From Saccoglossus kowalevskii (Eukaryota > Hemichordata > Enteropneusta > Harrimaniidae), in assembly GCF_000003605.2 (NCBI RefSeq), contig NW_003153256.1, positions 46,199-67,860 on the forward strand: DNA of 21,662 nucleotides. The letters are read 5' to 3'. The translations under genes were made by a program, and so were the position numbers. How positions within the stretch are numbered: the first letter of the stretch is position 1; each line of letters starts with the position of its first letter. Of this stretch, positions 1 through 10,020 are shown piece by piece. The notes under the pieces were generated by a model that saw only the letters and a program-made list of their open reading frames with translations, was not told the origin of the DNA and ran no database searches.

Positions 1-72
1 AGTGCTTGCAATATCTGATACAGAGTATACATTTCTGATGCAGTGCTTGCAATCTCTAATACATTTATGAGG
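1..72. repeat. 41-bp tandem repeat, two visible copies
   Basis: AGTGCTTGCAAT starts at positions 1 and 42, each followed by a related TCTCTAATAC/ATCTGATAC and ATT segment, so the period is 41 bp. The second copy decays by about 72. The array may continue past the left edge. It lies in the intron downstream of the 106-414 exon. Confidence 0.6.
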
Positions 73-105
73 ACTGTATAAACTATTTTTTTCAAAAATA
101 TTTAC

Positions 106-414
106 CTTCAAGTTGTGTCTTTTTGCACAAGGTATTCATATTTGATGACATCAAACTGTGCTTTGACTTGATATAAACAGTCCCAGTTGCTTCATCTTCC
201 TTAAATGACAATCTTCCATGTAATATCGTTTTTAGGTGATCAGAAAATAAGGCTCGCAAAATTCCTTTATCTGTCCAGGAATACCCATCACTGCTCAATT
301 TAAAGTGTTTTGCATTTCTTACACTTGAGAATGATGCTGTAGTTGCATTCAGTGATTCACATATGCCGACTGCTTGGTAAGAATCGAAATGACCCTGAAC
401 TTCAAATGCGTAAG
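106..414 (-). CDS. 103-codon exon, possible C-type-lectin/Link-like module
   Basis: The exon begins after an acceptor TATCGTTGCTTTCAG (AG at 416-415) and ends at a GTAAAT donor (105-100), both phase 1, giving 309 bp. It joins the EGF exon as CDA-AYAFEVQ. Visible parts are HFDSYQAVGICESLNATTA, a middle segment with YSWTDKGILRALF, then LHGRLSF, ATGTVYIKS and a final NTLCKKTQLE. Only two cysteines are present. The first, in a helix-like AVGICESLNATTASF, resembles the segment of C-type lectin/Link folds where Cys precedes a gxxLA motif, and the last (LCKK) resembles their closing FxCE strand. Those two cysteines pair in canonical folds. The inner disulfide and the WND/EPN calcium motifs are absent. 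The fold assignment is inference; the exon itself is well supported by splice sites and frame. Confidence 0.62.
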
Positions 415-962
415 CTGAAAGCAACGATATATATAAAAGATACTTTTCATTAGTAAATGGGGCTCAACAATAATTAGAATGAATGGTTGGTCATAAGTTT
501 TATGAGTCGAGTGAATCTACTGGCATATGCAAATGAGTGTAGGAACCATTAATTCTGTAGGGTGTAATGTGAGGAGTGGAGGAGATATATTGATCGGTTG
601 TTGGGTCATTGTTTAGATCCCCTGCAGCTTAAAATGGAGTGGTCAAAATCAAAATATGATATGGCGGTGTATGCTAAAAACATGGTATCGAAATGATTTC
701 TGTTTATTTATTACTGTTATAGATAATAAGAACTAGCTATTGAATATGACATCGGAGATTAGATGGTATACTGAACAAGATGATGCGAGGTATGCAGCTT
801 TTACTTCTTTTACATTTCTATTTGTAAAAAAAATATTTTTTTTTAAGACTGCAAACAATAAAACATCAGGAGTTAAGACTTTATTAAATAAACCACCGAA
901 ACAGACTACGTTATAAGCGCTACAGATTTGCATAACAATATAGTGGGTTTACGATATTAAAA
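415..962. other. Intronic stretch without recognised features
   Basis: This is intron sequence between the EGF exon and the 106-414 exon. It is AT-rich with a poly-T/poly-A patch near 825-845. I see no coding similarity in either strand. Confidence 0.5.
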
Positions 963-1690
963 TTAGTTGTTGCATAGCAACGATTTGGCTCTTAGTCTAC
1001 AGGAAGGAAAAAGCTCATTTCTTTTATTTAAACTGCAGTAATGTGGTTGAAAAATTATAATATATTTCTCTCTAATGCATAAGTTGCAACGTTTGCTCGA
1101 AGTATTATATGGTGCAGCACGCGATAACATGTCATAATCGATGTTATAGTTTTTTAATGACCAAGCGTATTTTCTGAGCTCTGTTGCGTTTCTGATTGAT
1201 TGGTTGCGTAGCGACGCAGTGTGGTTTCTGTAACGGGTTTTAAATTCATTTCCTGTTAGTCCCACACGTGTTTCACACTTGTTGTTGTCTCGCCGTATGA
1301 TATTAGCTTGGTGAACCAAGGCCGATTGTAAACAATTTCCGTCTAAGGGGTATTCAGATTTCTTACGGCAGTTACATAATCTGTTAATCTCCGTACTGGG
1401 TGTATTGGTGTTGGCCGCTGTAAGTTGTTGTTTGTTTTGATTGCAGATTATTTGCTTCACGTTATCCGTACAAATGTAGCTCAATTTGATGGTGTTACGA
1501 CGGATAATTTCCCTGAATTTGTTTCCCTGTTGGAAAAACTTATCAACCATGGCGAGGAATCTTCTCCCAATGCTGTATTTTTACTGAAGGGGATTAAACC
1601 AGAGGATGTTGTTGCGGGGTCTGTTTGCCCTTCTTCTTTCCGTGGAGGGTTCGAATTTGAGGTGGTAATCATAGCCACTTTTCATGTCAT
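963..1690 (-). mobile_element. Penelope-like retroelement remnant, RT tail plus GIY-YIG endonuclease
   Basis: The minus-strand frame from 1550 to 963 is open for 195 codons and reads as the 3' half of a Penelope-like ORF. MVDKFFQQGNKFREIIRRN and TIKLSYICTDNVKQII form the linker after the RT thumb. LCNCRKKSEYPLDGNC is the Cys linker, and VGLTGNEFKTRYRNHTASL is the GIY-YIG core, with the Arg and His spaced as in the family. YNTSSKRCNLCIREKY and SLNKRNELF close the protein before a TAA. Upstream, the frame SGYDYHLKFEP and RNNILWFNP (1680-1590) belongs to the same ORF but is broken by a stop at 1581-1583 and probably a frameshift. The RT catalytic palm is missing, so this is a 5'-truncated, inactive copy. 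It has the same orientation as the host gene and lies in its intron. Confidence 0.82.
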
Positions 1691-1939
1691 ATATATGAAT
1701 TAGGACACCACTACATAAATATTGATACTCGACAGCACTGTTTCGCTCGTCAGGAGCTTTATCTTTAATAATTCACAACTTCGCCAATAACCATATTAAT
1801 TAAAATTACAGTTACGCTTATAGTAAACTTTTAGAGAAGATGGTGGTAATATTCTACAAAATATTCATTGACGCTACAGTTACTAAAATCACGCAAATTA
1901 GTGAGTAAATGTCCCAGTCATTCGGAATTTACGACCGAA

Positions 1940-3070
1940 TAGAAGTAAAAAGACTTCAAACGACCATAAATCAAACTTCGCAAATAACCCAACGTGCTGA
2001 CTAATTAAATCTGACATAGGAAATATAAGTAAACAAATCCTGAACAGAATAAACAAGGGGATCATCACAGCTACTGGTATCCACCAGTGGAAAAATACGT
2101 CTTCCGTGATCGAATGGTCTGATCGTATCGATAAAAAAGGCTTGTTATAGCTTTATTTGATTTGGCATTGTGGAATTTTGCCAATCCATAAGAGAAGATC
2201 TAGTAAGCAAAGCATTGCGTTTCGTCTCAGCTTATGATAATATCACGGATAGAGAAATAAACATCATAACTCACGCCAAACAAACATTGTTAATCCACAA
2301 TCAATCACCGTGGCAAAAGAAGTTCTCCAACACGCTTGGTGTTACAAATAAACTTTCGATGGTGCAGAGACCTTGTAGAGAACTTGTGGGCTGCTTTCAG
2401 CTATCAGAACTTGAATCGCGGTTGGAGAAAGAACATTCGAATTTTTTTATAGAGATGATGGTTTAGCCGCCTTAGTTGCCACATACAACGAGACTGAACA
2501 GATCAATAAAATATCTGTCGCGTATTTAAAATACACGGCCTAAAGATCGTGATAGAAACAAACAAGTTTCATGATGTCACGCTAAACCTCATTGACGGTT
2601 CATACAACCCTTTTACAAAGCCTAACGCCAACTTGGTATACGTACATAAGGAGAGTAACCACCCACCCGCCATACAGCAGCAATGTCCGTAACTGCATCG
2701 GCAAGCGATTCCTTGATTTAATCGACAAGTGCTTCCCGACCGGGAATAATCTCAGGTAAATTTTCAACAGAAATTCCAACAACATTAGAAACAATGTGAA
2801 GGGTACAATTAGCAGTAACAAAAGCCAACTTGCGACCGATAAGAACACCACGACCGATAAAACAAAAATCCACAAGCTATGCAATTACAGTCTGGCATCA
2901 TATACAAAGCGGACGTTCCGTGATTAGACAACCAAAATAGCGAAACATAGGTCGGACTGGTAATGAATTTAAAACAAGATACAGAAACTACACGGCCTCA
3001 TTTTGTAATCAGACCTCGAGAAATGCGACTGAACTAAGTGACCATGTTTGGTCTCCCAAGTAAAAAAGTA
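1940..3070 (+). mobile_element. Penelope-like retroelement remnant with RT palm and GIY-YIG
   Basis: A decayed ORF can be followed across several frames. DHKSNFANNPTC then a stop (probably CGA to TGA) and LIKSDIGNISKQILNRINKG are at 1955-2060. ITATGIHQWKNTSSVIEW is next, at about 2060-2115. FGIVEFCQSIREDL (about 2161-2205) is the first catalytic-motif block, with C for the usual Y. LSELESRLEKEHSNF leads into FYRDDGLAALV (about 2440-2480), the YRDD active-site motif, which needs a frameshift. NPFTKPNANLVYVHKESNHPP and CIGKRFLDLIDKCFPTGNN are thumb/linker. TGNEFKTRYRNYTASF at about 2958-3005 is the GIY-YIG core. At least three stops or frameshifts disable it. It is antisense to the host gene and points away from the 963-1690 copy. 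Confidence 0.82.
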
Positions 3071-3079
3071 TTGAGCATA

Positions 3080-4025
3080 GAATAGCACGGTACATTTTAA
3101 ACATTCACTGATATTAACAATACTACAGATTGACCTAATACTTTTTTTTATTCAAAAAGCAAAATCACATTTCCTTGGGAAATCCTCAGATATATTTCCG
3201 CAAATATTAAACACAATATATTCTGGATAGTAATGCAACATTTATATGCATAGATGAAATCTCGTTTATCAAAAAGCAAAATAATTATTCTATTAAAATA
3301 TGAATAACCAATTCCCCTATAACATCAAGTATACTTTCCAAGATAGCGTTATATATTCCATGTAGGCTTGCTGCGTTTTGCCGAATGTTATAATTATTTT
3401 TATTTTACTGATAATGTTATCATAAAAAAGTATGGACTAGAAGTTATTTGTAAACCGTTCTAAGGATTACTTTGAATAATGCATAGCTACATGTAATTAT
3501 GTTATACAAAACGCGAGACCACAAGTTAATAAAACAACTGGAGAGACTGGTTACGTCACTATTCCGGAATCTAATTTAATTCAAATCTCCATTCAATGAA
3601 ATTACCAAACTCGCCAAATGATTTCGACCCATCTGAGCTCGAAATAAACTATTGGAATATGTTGATGGGAATCACATTATACTTTACATTATTTAAAATT
3701 GTAATACATTTTTATATAGTCCATTGTAATATAAACTTCGGTGTAAAATTTTACTTTTTCGTGTTGATAAATGAATATACACATACACGATAAAATTGTT
3801 AATGCAATAAATATATAACAGCATTGTCAGCTATGAAAGTATTTAGTGAATAAAACTATCGCATTACAAAAAACTGTATCACTACTTCCCATATATATAT
3901 ATTTATTTGTACATATTGTAGTGAATAATATTGATCTAATTAAAATGATTTATATTTCCGGGGATGGTAATGCATAATACGAACGTCCAACTTTTAAACA
4001 TGTTACATTTTTCGAAAGCGAAAAA
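3080..4025. other. AT-rich intron stretch, nothing recognised
   Basis: I see only AT-rich sequence with short (AT)n runs near 3893-3905. Open frames such as 3596-3793 (+) have no similarity I recognise and look like chance. Confidence 0.5.
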
Positions 4026-4031
4026 ACTTAC

Positions 4032-4154
4032 CTGCATCACAGGTTGTACCAGTGAATCCAATGGGACACACACAAGTATAATCTTCAAATACAGGCACAC
4101 ATGTACCACCATTAAGGCACATATTAGGTTCGCATAAATGTGAATACGGGTAAT
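4032..4154 (-). CDS. EGF-like domain exon
   Basis: A 123-bp exon lies between the acceptor TGTTTGCTTACAG and the donor GTAAGT (4031-4026). Both ends are phase 1, the usual phase of shuffled EGF exons. It encodes about 41 residues: HLCEPNMCLNGGTCVP, then VFEDYTCVCPIGFTGTTC and DA. The six cysteines follow the EGF spacing C-x4-C-x5-C-x8-C-x1-C-x8-C, with NGGTC, an aromatic before the fourth Cys and GFTGxxC all present. The start lacks the DxDE pattern of calcium-binding EGF, so it is probably non-calcium-binding. EGF modules serve as spacers or ligand-binding units in secreted and membrane proteins. It sits immediately after the kringle exon, a pairing known from the urokinase and HGF-activator type of protein, there usually in the opposite order. 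Confidence 0.9.
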
Positions 4155-4306
4155 CTGTAAGCAAACATGGTTCTGCTATAATTCTATATTGCAAAGTGCA
4201 AAGTGGTTTTCGTCTGGATGATTTATTATGTATTTATTTTAATTCCGTATAAGCAGCATGTATCAATCTGTGATTTAATGAATTGAATATTGATTATTCA
4301 ACTTAC

Positions 4307-4588
4307 GGCAATTGACTCCGATTGTGCCAATATCACAGAATTGGTAATGCATAAACGTGTTTTCCAATAAGCAAAATACATCTGTTTTTCGCCCAAATGG
4401 ATTTCTGCACACTGGTTGTTCTCCCACGCCCTGTACATCAATACTGGCAACTATATTTGCTGAAGCATTGTCTAAAACACTATGTAAGTAGACACTCCAT
4501 GACTTGCATTCACGATTGTCTTTGGTTACAGATTGTGTGCCTCTGTAATCAGAACCATCATCTTTCCAATAACACTCGTCAACTCCAC
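4307..4588 (-). CDS. Kringle domain exon
   Basis: This 282-bp exon lies between the acceptor TGTCATGCAG and a GTAAGT donor (4306-4301), phase 1 at both ends, and encodes 94 residues. The kringle pattern is clear: ECYW, GSDYRGTQSVTKDNREC, KSW, then VCRNPFG, VFCLLE, and YQFCDIG ending GVNC. All six cysteines are present in the kringle order, whose known pairing is 1-6, 2-4, 3-5, and YRGTxSxT, CRNPxG and the (Y)xxCDI motif are near-consensus. Two features are unusual. The canonical PWC is DVFC, and the acidic DxD and aromatic residues that form the lysine-binding pocket in plasminogen kringles are not evident, so lysine binding is probably lost (inference). Kringles mediate protein-protein contact in extracellular proteases, growth factors and receptors such as ROR and Kremen. 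No protease domain is visible here. The EGF exon follows after only 152 bp. Confidence 0.87.
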
Positions 4589-5983
4589 CTGCATGACACA
4601 TGTATAATACATTGTAAATATTTTATTTTGTTGAGATTATATATGAAGTTGTCATAATTGTAACATAATTTTCATAATTGCTATGCTCCTTGTATTTGTG
4701 GTATGTAACAACACATTTAAAAGTATCTATTATTTTTTTCAAAGGCTGGTTTTCAGTGACAAAACCATTCAGTATTCAGCAACACGACTGAACAATAAGC
4801 GAGCATCCAAAGTTTATTTTATAATCTATTATTGTCATTTCATTTTAACTTCACATATTCACTCTAATAATATTATGTTATTCTTACCAAAAAAAAAACA
4901 TTAACCTTTTCCTTTTTCGATGTGGTATTGACAGATATAGCCCGAGTGTATTTATTTTGAATATTAATATTCATAAATTCTTATGAGTTCACAAATGTGC
5001 AGTTTTGTATAGATGATGATAACATTAATTATGTTAAAGATTAGACAAAGTAATATCTAAATCCGGAAATCTAATTAAGCATTGCTGCTGATACAAGGGG
5101 ATTGGAATTTGCTGTAACGCAATACACTCAAATAAGTGTAAACCCACACACCCACAAAATTCGAAAATCTTTACCTAATTACTATCCTCATAATTTTGGA
5201 ATTGGGGAGATCGGAAGCAATCCAATTTATAACCTTATGTTTCGTATAGTTCTGTTCAATCTCATGTGAAATAGCATATATTGTTCATTTGAACAAGGTA
5301 ATATTCTTGTATTAAATTCCATATTTTCAAGGTAAGTTTAATTGTCACTTTTGAGAAGGGCACAAGTCTATGCATGAGCTAGCTGCTGCACTGTATTGAA
5401 AATTGGTACATTGTCTCGTTCATGAGTAATATTCAATATAATTCGTTTGTAATTATATAGTATTTTAATGTTGTGGCAAAAGGTCAAATAAACATTGTGT
5501 AATGTGTAAGATATTTTGTAATGCATTCCTTTTTTATATTAAAGAATCTTTATTTTTATTTTTATTCGAAAAGAACGGATGAACTAAATAATGACAGTGA
5601 CAAAACAGAAACTACAGCTTCTATACGTATAGTGAATTGCTTTGTCAAAACCTTAATGATGTACGGGTATTTATTTGTGAATAAACGAACACAATCACAC
5701 AGTAGGAAAGACGGAATTATGTAGGCTTGTTATTGAGAAATATACAAGTGTTAAGCTTTCAACTCCTTCTAATATCAAGTTAAATCAAAATGCCACGCGA
5801 CTCTTTTATTTAGATTATTTGATAATCAATCAAATGTATGATGTGGTGTTCAACATAATTTTGCTGTGACTTCTTCACCGTCAATGCCGTTCAAATAAGA
5901 TAATACAGATCTTCGTCCAGACATTTCGCGTGGTAGAAAACTAGTTGACTCTGATGATGCGTCCGGCAGAGCAAGAGAATTAC
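4589..5983. other. Intron stretch, nothing recognised
   Basis: This is part of the 4.2 kb intron between the kringle and discoidin exons. It is AT-rich. A short frame at about 5175-5265 (minus) with a GTAAAG donor was considered as an exon but is in the wrong phase. No protein similarity is seen. Confidence 0.45.
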
Positions 5984-6184
5984 CTTGCATCACGTCATTT
6001 TGGCGTGGCTTTGTCACGCGTGTAACACTATTTCCTATTGGCTTCGGGAACATAATTTCATACTTTATGACCAATTGCGAGCACGTATATCCACACGTTA
6101 TAAGTTGGTTTTGATCCAAAGGACAAACTGATTTAGAGTTAGCCAACGGTACATAGCTGTTAAGTTGTTTTTGCCGTTTTCTTG
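5984..6184 (-). CDS. Possible extra phase 1-1 exon (unrecognised, 67 codons)
   Basis: A minus-strand frame open from 6197 to 5850 (115 codons) contains a candidate cassette. The acceptor is TTGTTTTGTTTAACCGAG (AG at 6186-6185) and the donor is CAAG/GTAATT (5983 downward). Both would be phase 1 and the length (201 bp) is a multiple of three, so it could slot between the discoidin and kringle exons without breaking frame. It would encode ARKRQKQLNSYVPLANSKS, then a cysteine cluster CPLDQNQLITCGYTC, then QLVIKYEIMFPKPIG and a tail to NDVMQ. I recognise no domain. The donor is weaker than the others, and the open frame could also be chance or an old repeat. If read to its own TGA (about 5850) it could instead be an alternative terminal exon. 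Confidence 0.22.
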
Positions 6185-6475
6185 CTCGGTTAAACAAAAC
6201 AACGATTTACGGCAACTGCAGGCATTTGATCTCGAGTTACGGAGGACGCATTATACTATTTTTTTTGCGGAGACACTCTTCAATATGTTCCCTCTCAGGC
6301 TACTCCGGGATTTCTTTTCTTATATGTTTCAAAATTACGTTATTGTCAGCATCTTTCATTTTATGTTTTTGTCATATTACCCCAAACCCTGCAAATGGAA
6401 GTGTGAATGGAATCATGGAAAAAAACGGTGTGCATTGTGATAACTGCCATAAAGGTTATTGGCAGGTCATACTTG

Positions 6476-6580
6476 TTTTCAACTCTGGAAGGACAGTGGG
6501 TTCTACCAGATGTGCTTGTCATTTGCATAACACAGGGTGTTTACAACTTTGGAAAGAGAAATGGAATCTACCAGGTGTGC
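6476..6580. repeat. Direct repeat of about 40 bp
   Basis: The unit TTTTCAACTCTGGAAGG...TCTACCAGATGTGC (6476-6515) recurs as GTTTACAACTTTGGAAAG...TCTACCAGGTGTGC (6540-6580), about 75% alike by eye, 64 bp apart. This may be a local duplication or part of an unrecognised element. Confidence 0.6.
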
Positions 6581-7464
6581 CGTTATTTGAATAACAATAG
6601 ATGTTTATGATATACTGAGTTGCCTACATGACACAGCAGCTAGCAAGATCACATTCTGATTGGCCCATGTGGAAACCCAGGTGGTGTCACTGCCTATACA
6701 TTGGACAGACTAAAGACAGTTTGGGTGGATCATTTCAACTTGGTGTCCATCACTTCAACTTGCTTTCATGTGTGTTCTGTTACGATACGATATTACAGGC
6801 TACAACCATCATTCTGTGAGACTTGTATGAACTGCTCTGCGATCTCCTGCTTCCAGCGGTGCCCTCCATAATACCAGCGTTCCTCTGCAAGCAAGACTCA
6901 TGTATTTCTTCGTTGTTGTGTTGCAGAATCCATTGATTGTTGTCTATTAATACATCTTAGAACTGTGAGTTATCACCAATGCACACTTCCCTAAGCAATC
7001 CTCTATTTTAGTGACTTTATTCATTGTATTTTCTGTGCTTTATTTCTTGTGATTATTTTGAGAGGTATTAAAGCCAGGAGCTTTAACTCGATATTTTTGC
7101 GTATGTGTATTTCATTTCCAGTACTATTGTCTTGTCTACATCATACTAGCAGTGAAAGAACCCCCAGTCAAGTGTGAGTTCTGTGCGTTGCCCTCTCCAT
7201 TGCGATAAGCATGTCTTACACTGTGACAGTTACATATTCAGAATACCGGAAATAACCAGATCGCATTGTTTTTTCAAGACAGCTAAATTATTATTTTTCT
7301 CCTACTATCATGTTGATATATATATCAAAAAACGCAGAATGGTGGTGAGCGTTGTCTGCAAAAACAGTTTTGCCGCAAATGTTCTACTAAATGTGTTCAT
7401 TGGTTCAATTATTTTTTTACCGAAAATGTCTTTTTGTGTTTACACAGAGATCACATGACTATAC

Positions 7465-7482
7465 ATTATTATTATTATTATT
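7465..7482. repeat. (ATT)n microsatellite
   Basis: Six uninterrupted ATT units in an intron. Confidence 0.8.
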
Positions 7483-8776
7483 TAATAAGGTGGAATTATA
7501 GACCAAAAATATTTGAAAATTATAGTAAGATCAGTAGACTATCTTTGACCAATACTACAATAAACTTCCATATTACGTCACTACTGAGCAAACCACACAC
7601 AAGCGTATTGCTTGATGTTCGTAGTCGATCCATAGAAGCATAAATTAGTTTTCCTTAAAAACCGATAAATGTATTTGTACATTTGATGTCTTTCATGTCA
7701 CGAGTTATTTTTTATTCTATATAGTTAAACTGGTTTACAAAGCCAACATTATTATAGTATATACAATGGCGAGAAAATGTTCATGCAAATGCGACCATAG
7801 AAATGCATAGATTTCAAGTGTTTTGCATATAAACAATCCAGACCACTAGATTTCTCTACGTCAGGTTTTCAATAATCCCATCATTTTGCAAAGAGAACAC
7901 AGGAAGAGCATTTTCTTGGATTTCAGTACTATTTATTTAGTGTATGTGTCATTCGTGATGGAGTTCAGAGACGATTCAGAATATTTCGCTCACATTTGTG
8001 TAATGTCCGTTTCACCAGAAGCATTCCCGACAAAAGATGGAATGAAAGAGGCGTATAATTTAGTGACTTCCTTCTAGAAATGCGCGTTCGTCTTTATAGA
8101 TGCACATGAGCAAATTGGTTATAAGGTCTTGTGAGGTTATATGATTAATATACGTTTTACTCATTCGTCTTATTTTGTTTGTGTAACCAATCTATAAGTA
8201 TTTCAACATTTCTGAATATCACAAACTAGTCAGTGTTTGTCTAGACTGTAAATCAATAGCCACTGTTCTACTGTACACATTGTGTATACATCTGCTTTGT
8301 CCCATGTATATTGTTATTGTAATATATTTTTTTTGTGAAATCTCCACGTAACTGTTGATTCTTGGACTAATAGACGAGTATGTCCCTGCATACTAATGTT
8401 AATGTTAGTCATCGCTGAACCATTTAAATACAAAAGTTAACCAACAAGAAATTGCACGAACAAAGAACCAATCAAATATGGGTCACATGATAGAGCATTA
8501 TAAGGTGCAGACAAATTAATGGAAAGAACATTACAAAGTTCAGTGACACTTATTTTGGTCTCTCAGATGCATCCATATTTTTTAGCTCGACATATACTGC
8601 TCGCATGTGCATTGTAATAAAATAGTTTATGTTGTATATTCATAAAACGTTATTAATGTTATTAATGTGCATAAAATTGTATACATGCTTTTTAGAGTCA
8701 CTCCACATTATAGCCAGCCACGTTTTAGATCTTGTGGTGCTTTTCTGAGAAGTAGTTGGGTAAAAGAGTTTCTTAC

Positions 8777-9043
8777 CATATGTCGTGTACACTTCAACTT
8801 CATAAATACGTACATCGTACATCCAGGGCATGTGGCTATCAACTGATATTCCTTGTGCGTATATATCATCGAGTCCGTAACACGAACAATAGAAATGAAT
8901 CCAGACAAACTCCTCGTGAATAAAATAAATAACAGTGTCTTTATCCATGTCGGATTTACCAGATACAGCTTCTAGGCTTAGGGACTCACTACAACGCAAT
9001 TTGGTTGTGAGATCGGACACAACAATACCTGTTAAAAGATCCA
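8777..9043 (-). CDS. F5/8-type C (discoidin-like) domain, C-terminal half exon
   Basis: The exon of 267 bp starts after a very strong acceptor (CTCTTTTTTTTACAG) and ends before GTAAGA (8776-8771). Both ends are phase 1. It encodes about 89 residues. SGKSDMDKDTVIYF followed by FVWIHFYC resembles the discoidin stretch in which a dDT-V segment precedes the (A)RYIRI strand. The end, YDVRIYEVEVY, matches the closing strand of the fold, usually LRxxELEVY or LCEVEV. Cysteines occur in RCSES and in YCSCYG. The reading frame stays open past the donor to 8640, but that tail (KKLFYPTT on) is intronic in this model. Joined to the previous exon it reads TRKV-D-L-DLLTGIVV with no stop. Its neighbour across a 4.2 kb intron is the kringle exon. 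Confidence 0.58.
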
Positions 9044-9271
9044 CTGTAAAAAAAAGAGTTTCAGGGTGTGAATTCCTTACAATATCAAAAAATAAACGTT
9101 TTGTGGGAAGACGTGGTATATTTCAATATAAGTAATGTCCAATACCATGTATACCAATACCATTGATGATAATTCTAAGTAAATTGTTAAGGTAAGCTTA
9201 ACTGAGCGTTTTGTCATATACGTGATCGCGCATCAACTTAAGAATTGTATATAATATGAATCATGTCTTAC

Positions 9272-9577
9272 AGTCGACCTTTCTTGTCAGTATGCGAACA
9301 CTATCAATAAGCATCTTCTTCTCAAACCACAATAAAAACAATTGATGAAACTCTTTTGTATATTGTAATGTTTTCCCGATTTTGCATACTGAAGATTTCC
9401 AAGCAGAAGCGTTCGTTCGCGTTGTAAAATCTGGTGTGACTTGTATATATGGTAATTTCATAACAGCAGCAGTTGCCACCCTGAGGTTATGCTTGTCAGG
9501 TATACGACCATCGTTCAACGCCCAACAGTTGTTCATGAAACACGTCATCATAGAATTGAGTGCGATGTTATACATTC
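9272..9577 (-). CDS. F5/8-type C (discoidin-like) domain, N-terminal half exon
   Basis: The 306-bp exon begins after an acceptor (TTTTTGCAATTAG) and ends at a GTAAGA donor (9271-9266), both phase 1. It encodes about 102 residues opening with MYNIALNS, which fits the usual NIALxK start of eel-fucolectin/F5/8 C domains, followed by ALNDGR, where the family has AxDG. It ends with FEKKMLIDSVRILTRKV, matching the family's core strand (VDLGxxxxIxxVxIxxR). The conserved WW before VDL is replaced by LFLLWF, and the middle part (RVATAAVMKL to KEFHQ) has no clear match, so the copy is divergent. The family binds carbohydrate or phospholipid through loops of a jelly-roll fold. The second half of the fold lies on the next exon, after a 228-bp intron. 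The main alternative is an unrelated beta-sandwich. Inference, moderate. Confidence 0.55.
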
Positions 9578-9579
9578 CT

Positions 9580-10020
9580 AATTGCAAAAATACATGGATC
9601 TGGTCATGACTTTGTACTTCTAATCTTCTGGAGCGAGAAGTTTTTGAAAATAACGGCCATAGTTATATACATTTATATTGACTTATTTGATTGTTTTTGA
9701 CCATTATCGATTTAAATGCAATCAATATCTTTTAAAAATAATATGGCAATTGTTAATGCATTATCGAAAACATCAATCTTGAAATTGAATCACGTTGTTG
9801 TATTACATAAAAAAATGATAAAGGTTGATCATAGTAGCCTAGTTTTAAATAAAGGGACTGTGGCATTTAGAGCAAACGATGTACACAAAATTACAAACAA
9901 AACAATGGTATGACACAGTCTCTGACAAGTTCTATTGTAAGATTGTACAGAATTATATATGCTCAGCTAACAACTAAAACTATATATCCAGCATATATAT
10001 AATATATATATATGTACATA
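9580..10020. other. Intron stretch ending in (AT)n
   Basis: AT-rich, with an AT-dinucleotide tract at about 9992-10014. The open frame 9716-9913 (+) shows no similarity I recognise. Confidence 0.45.

Larger units (their letters stand above)
6200..8770. other. Intron stretch with a less AT-rich block and short repeats
   Basis: The segment at about 6380-7250 looks less AT-rich than its surroundings and carries a direct repeat (see separate entry). Several plus-strand frames (6165-6819) are open but share no domain I can name. One reads NGVHCDNCHKGYW, which loosely recalls the CD-x-C core of a PHD finger from mobile elements, but it lacks the rest. An (ATT)n run lies at 7465-7482. The rest is AT-rich with no recognised feature. 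Confidence 0.4.

Noticed and set aside
1425-1703. Plus-strand open frame of 92 codons and the minus frame 1481-1678
   Set aside because: The plus frame is antisense to the Penelope-like remnant; the 1481-1678 minus frame is a shifted reading of the same element.
2600-2884. Minus-strand hydrophobic 94-codon frame
   Set aside because: It is antisense to the plus-strand Penelope-like thumb and linker; its hydrophobicity is a shadow of Asn/Lys-rich codons.
4397-4657. Plus-strand frame of 86 codons rich in His and Cys
   Set aside because: It is the antisense of the kringle exon.
5175-5265. Minus-strand open stretch between a possible AG and GTAAAG
   Set aside because: It would be in the wrong phase (ends phase 2) and has no domain or strong acceptor.
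6407-6610. Overlapping plus frames, one with CDNCHKGYW recalling a PHD finger
   Set aside because: Only one Cys pair and a weak core are present; the other zinc ligands are missing in any frame.
9382-9609. Plus frame of 75 codons
   Set aside because: Antisense of the discoidin-like exon 9272-9577.
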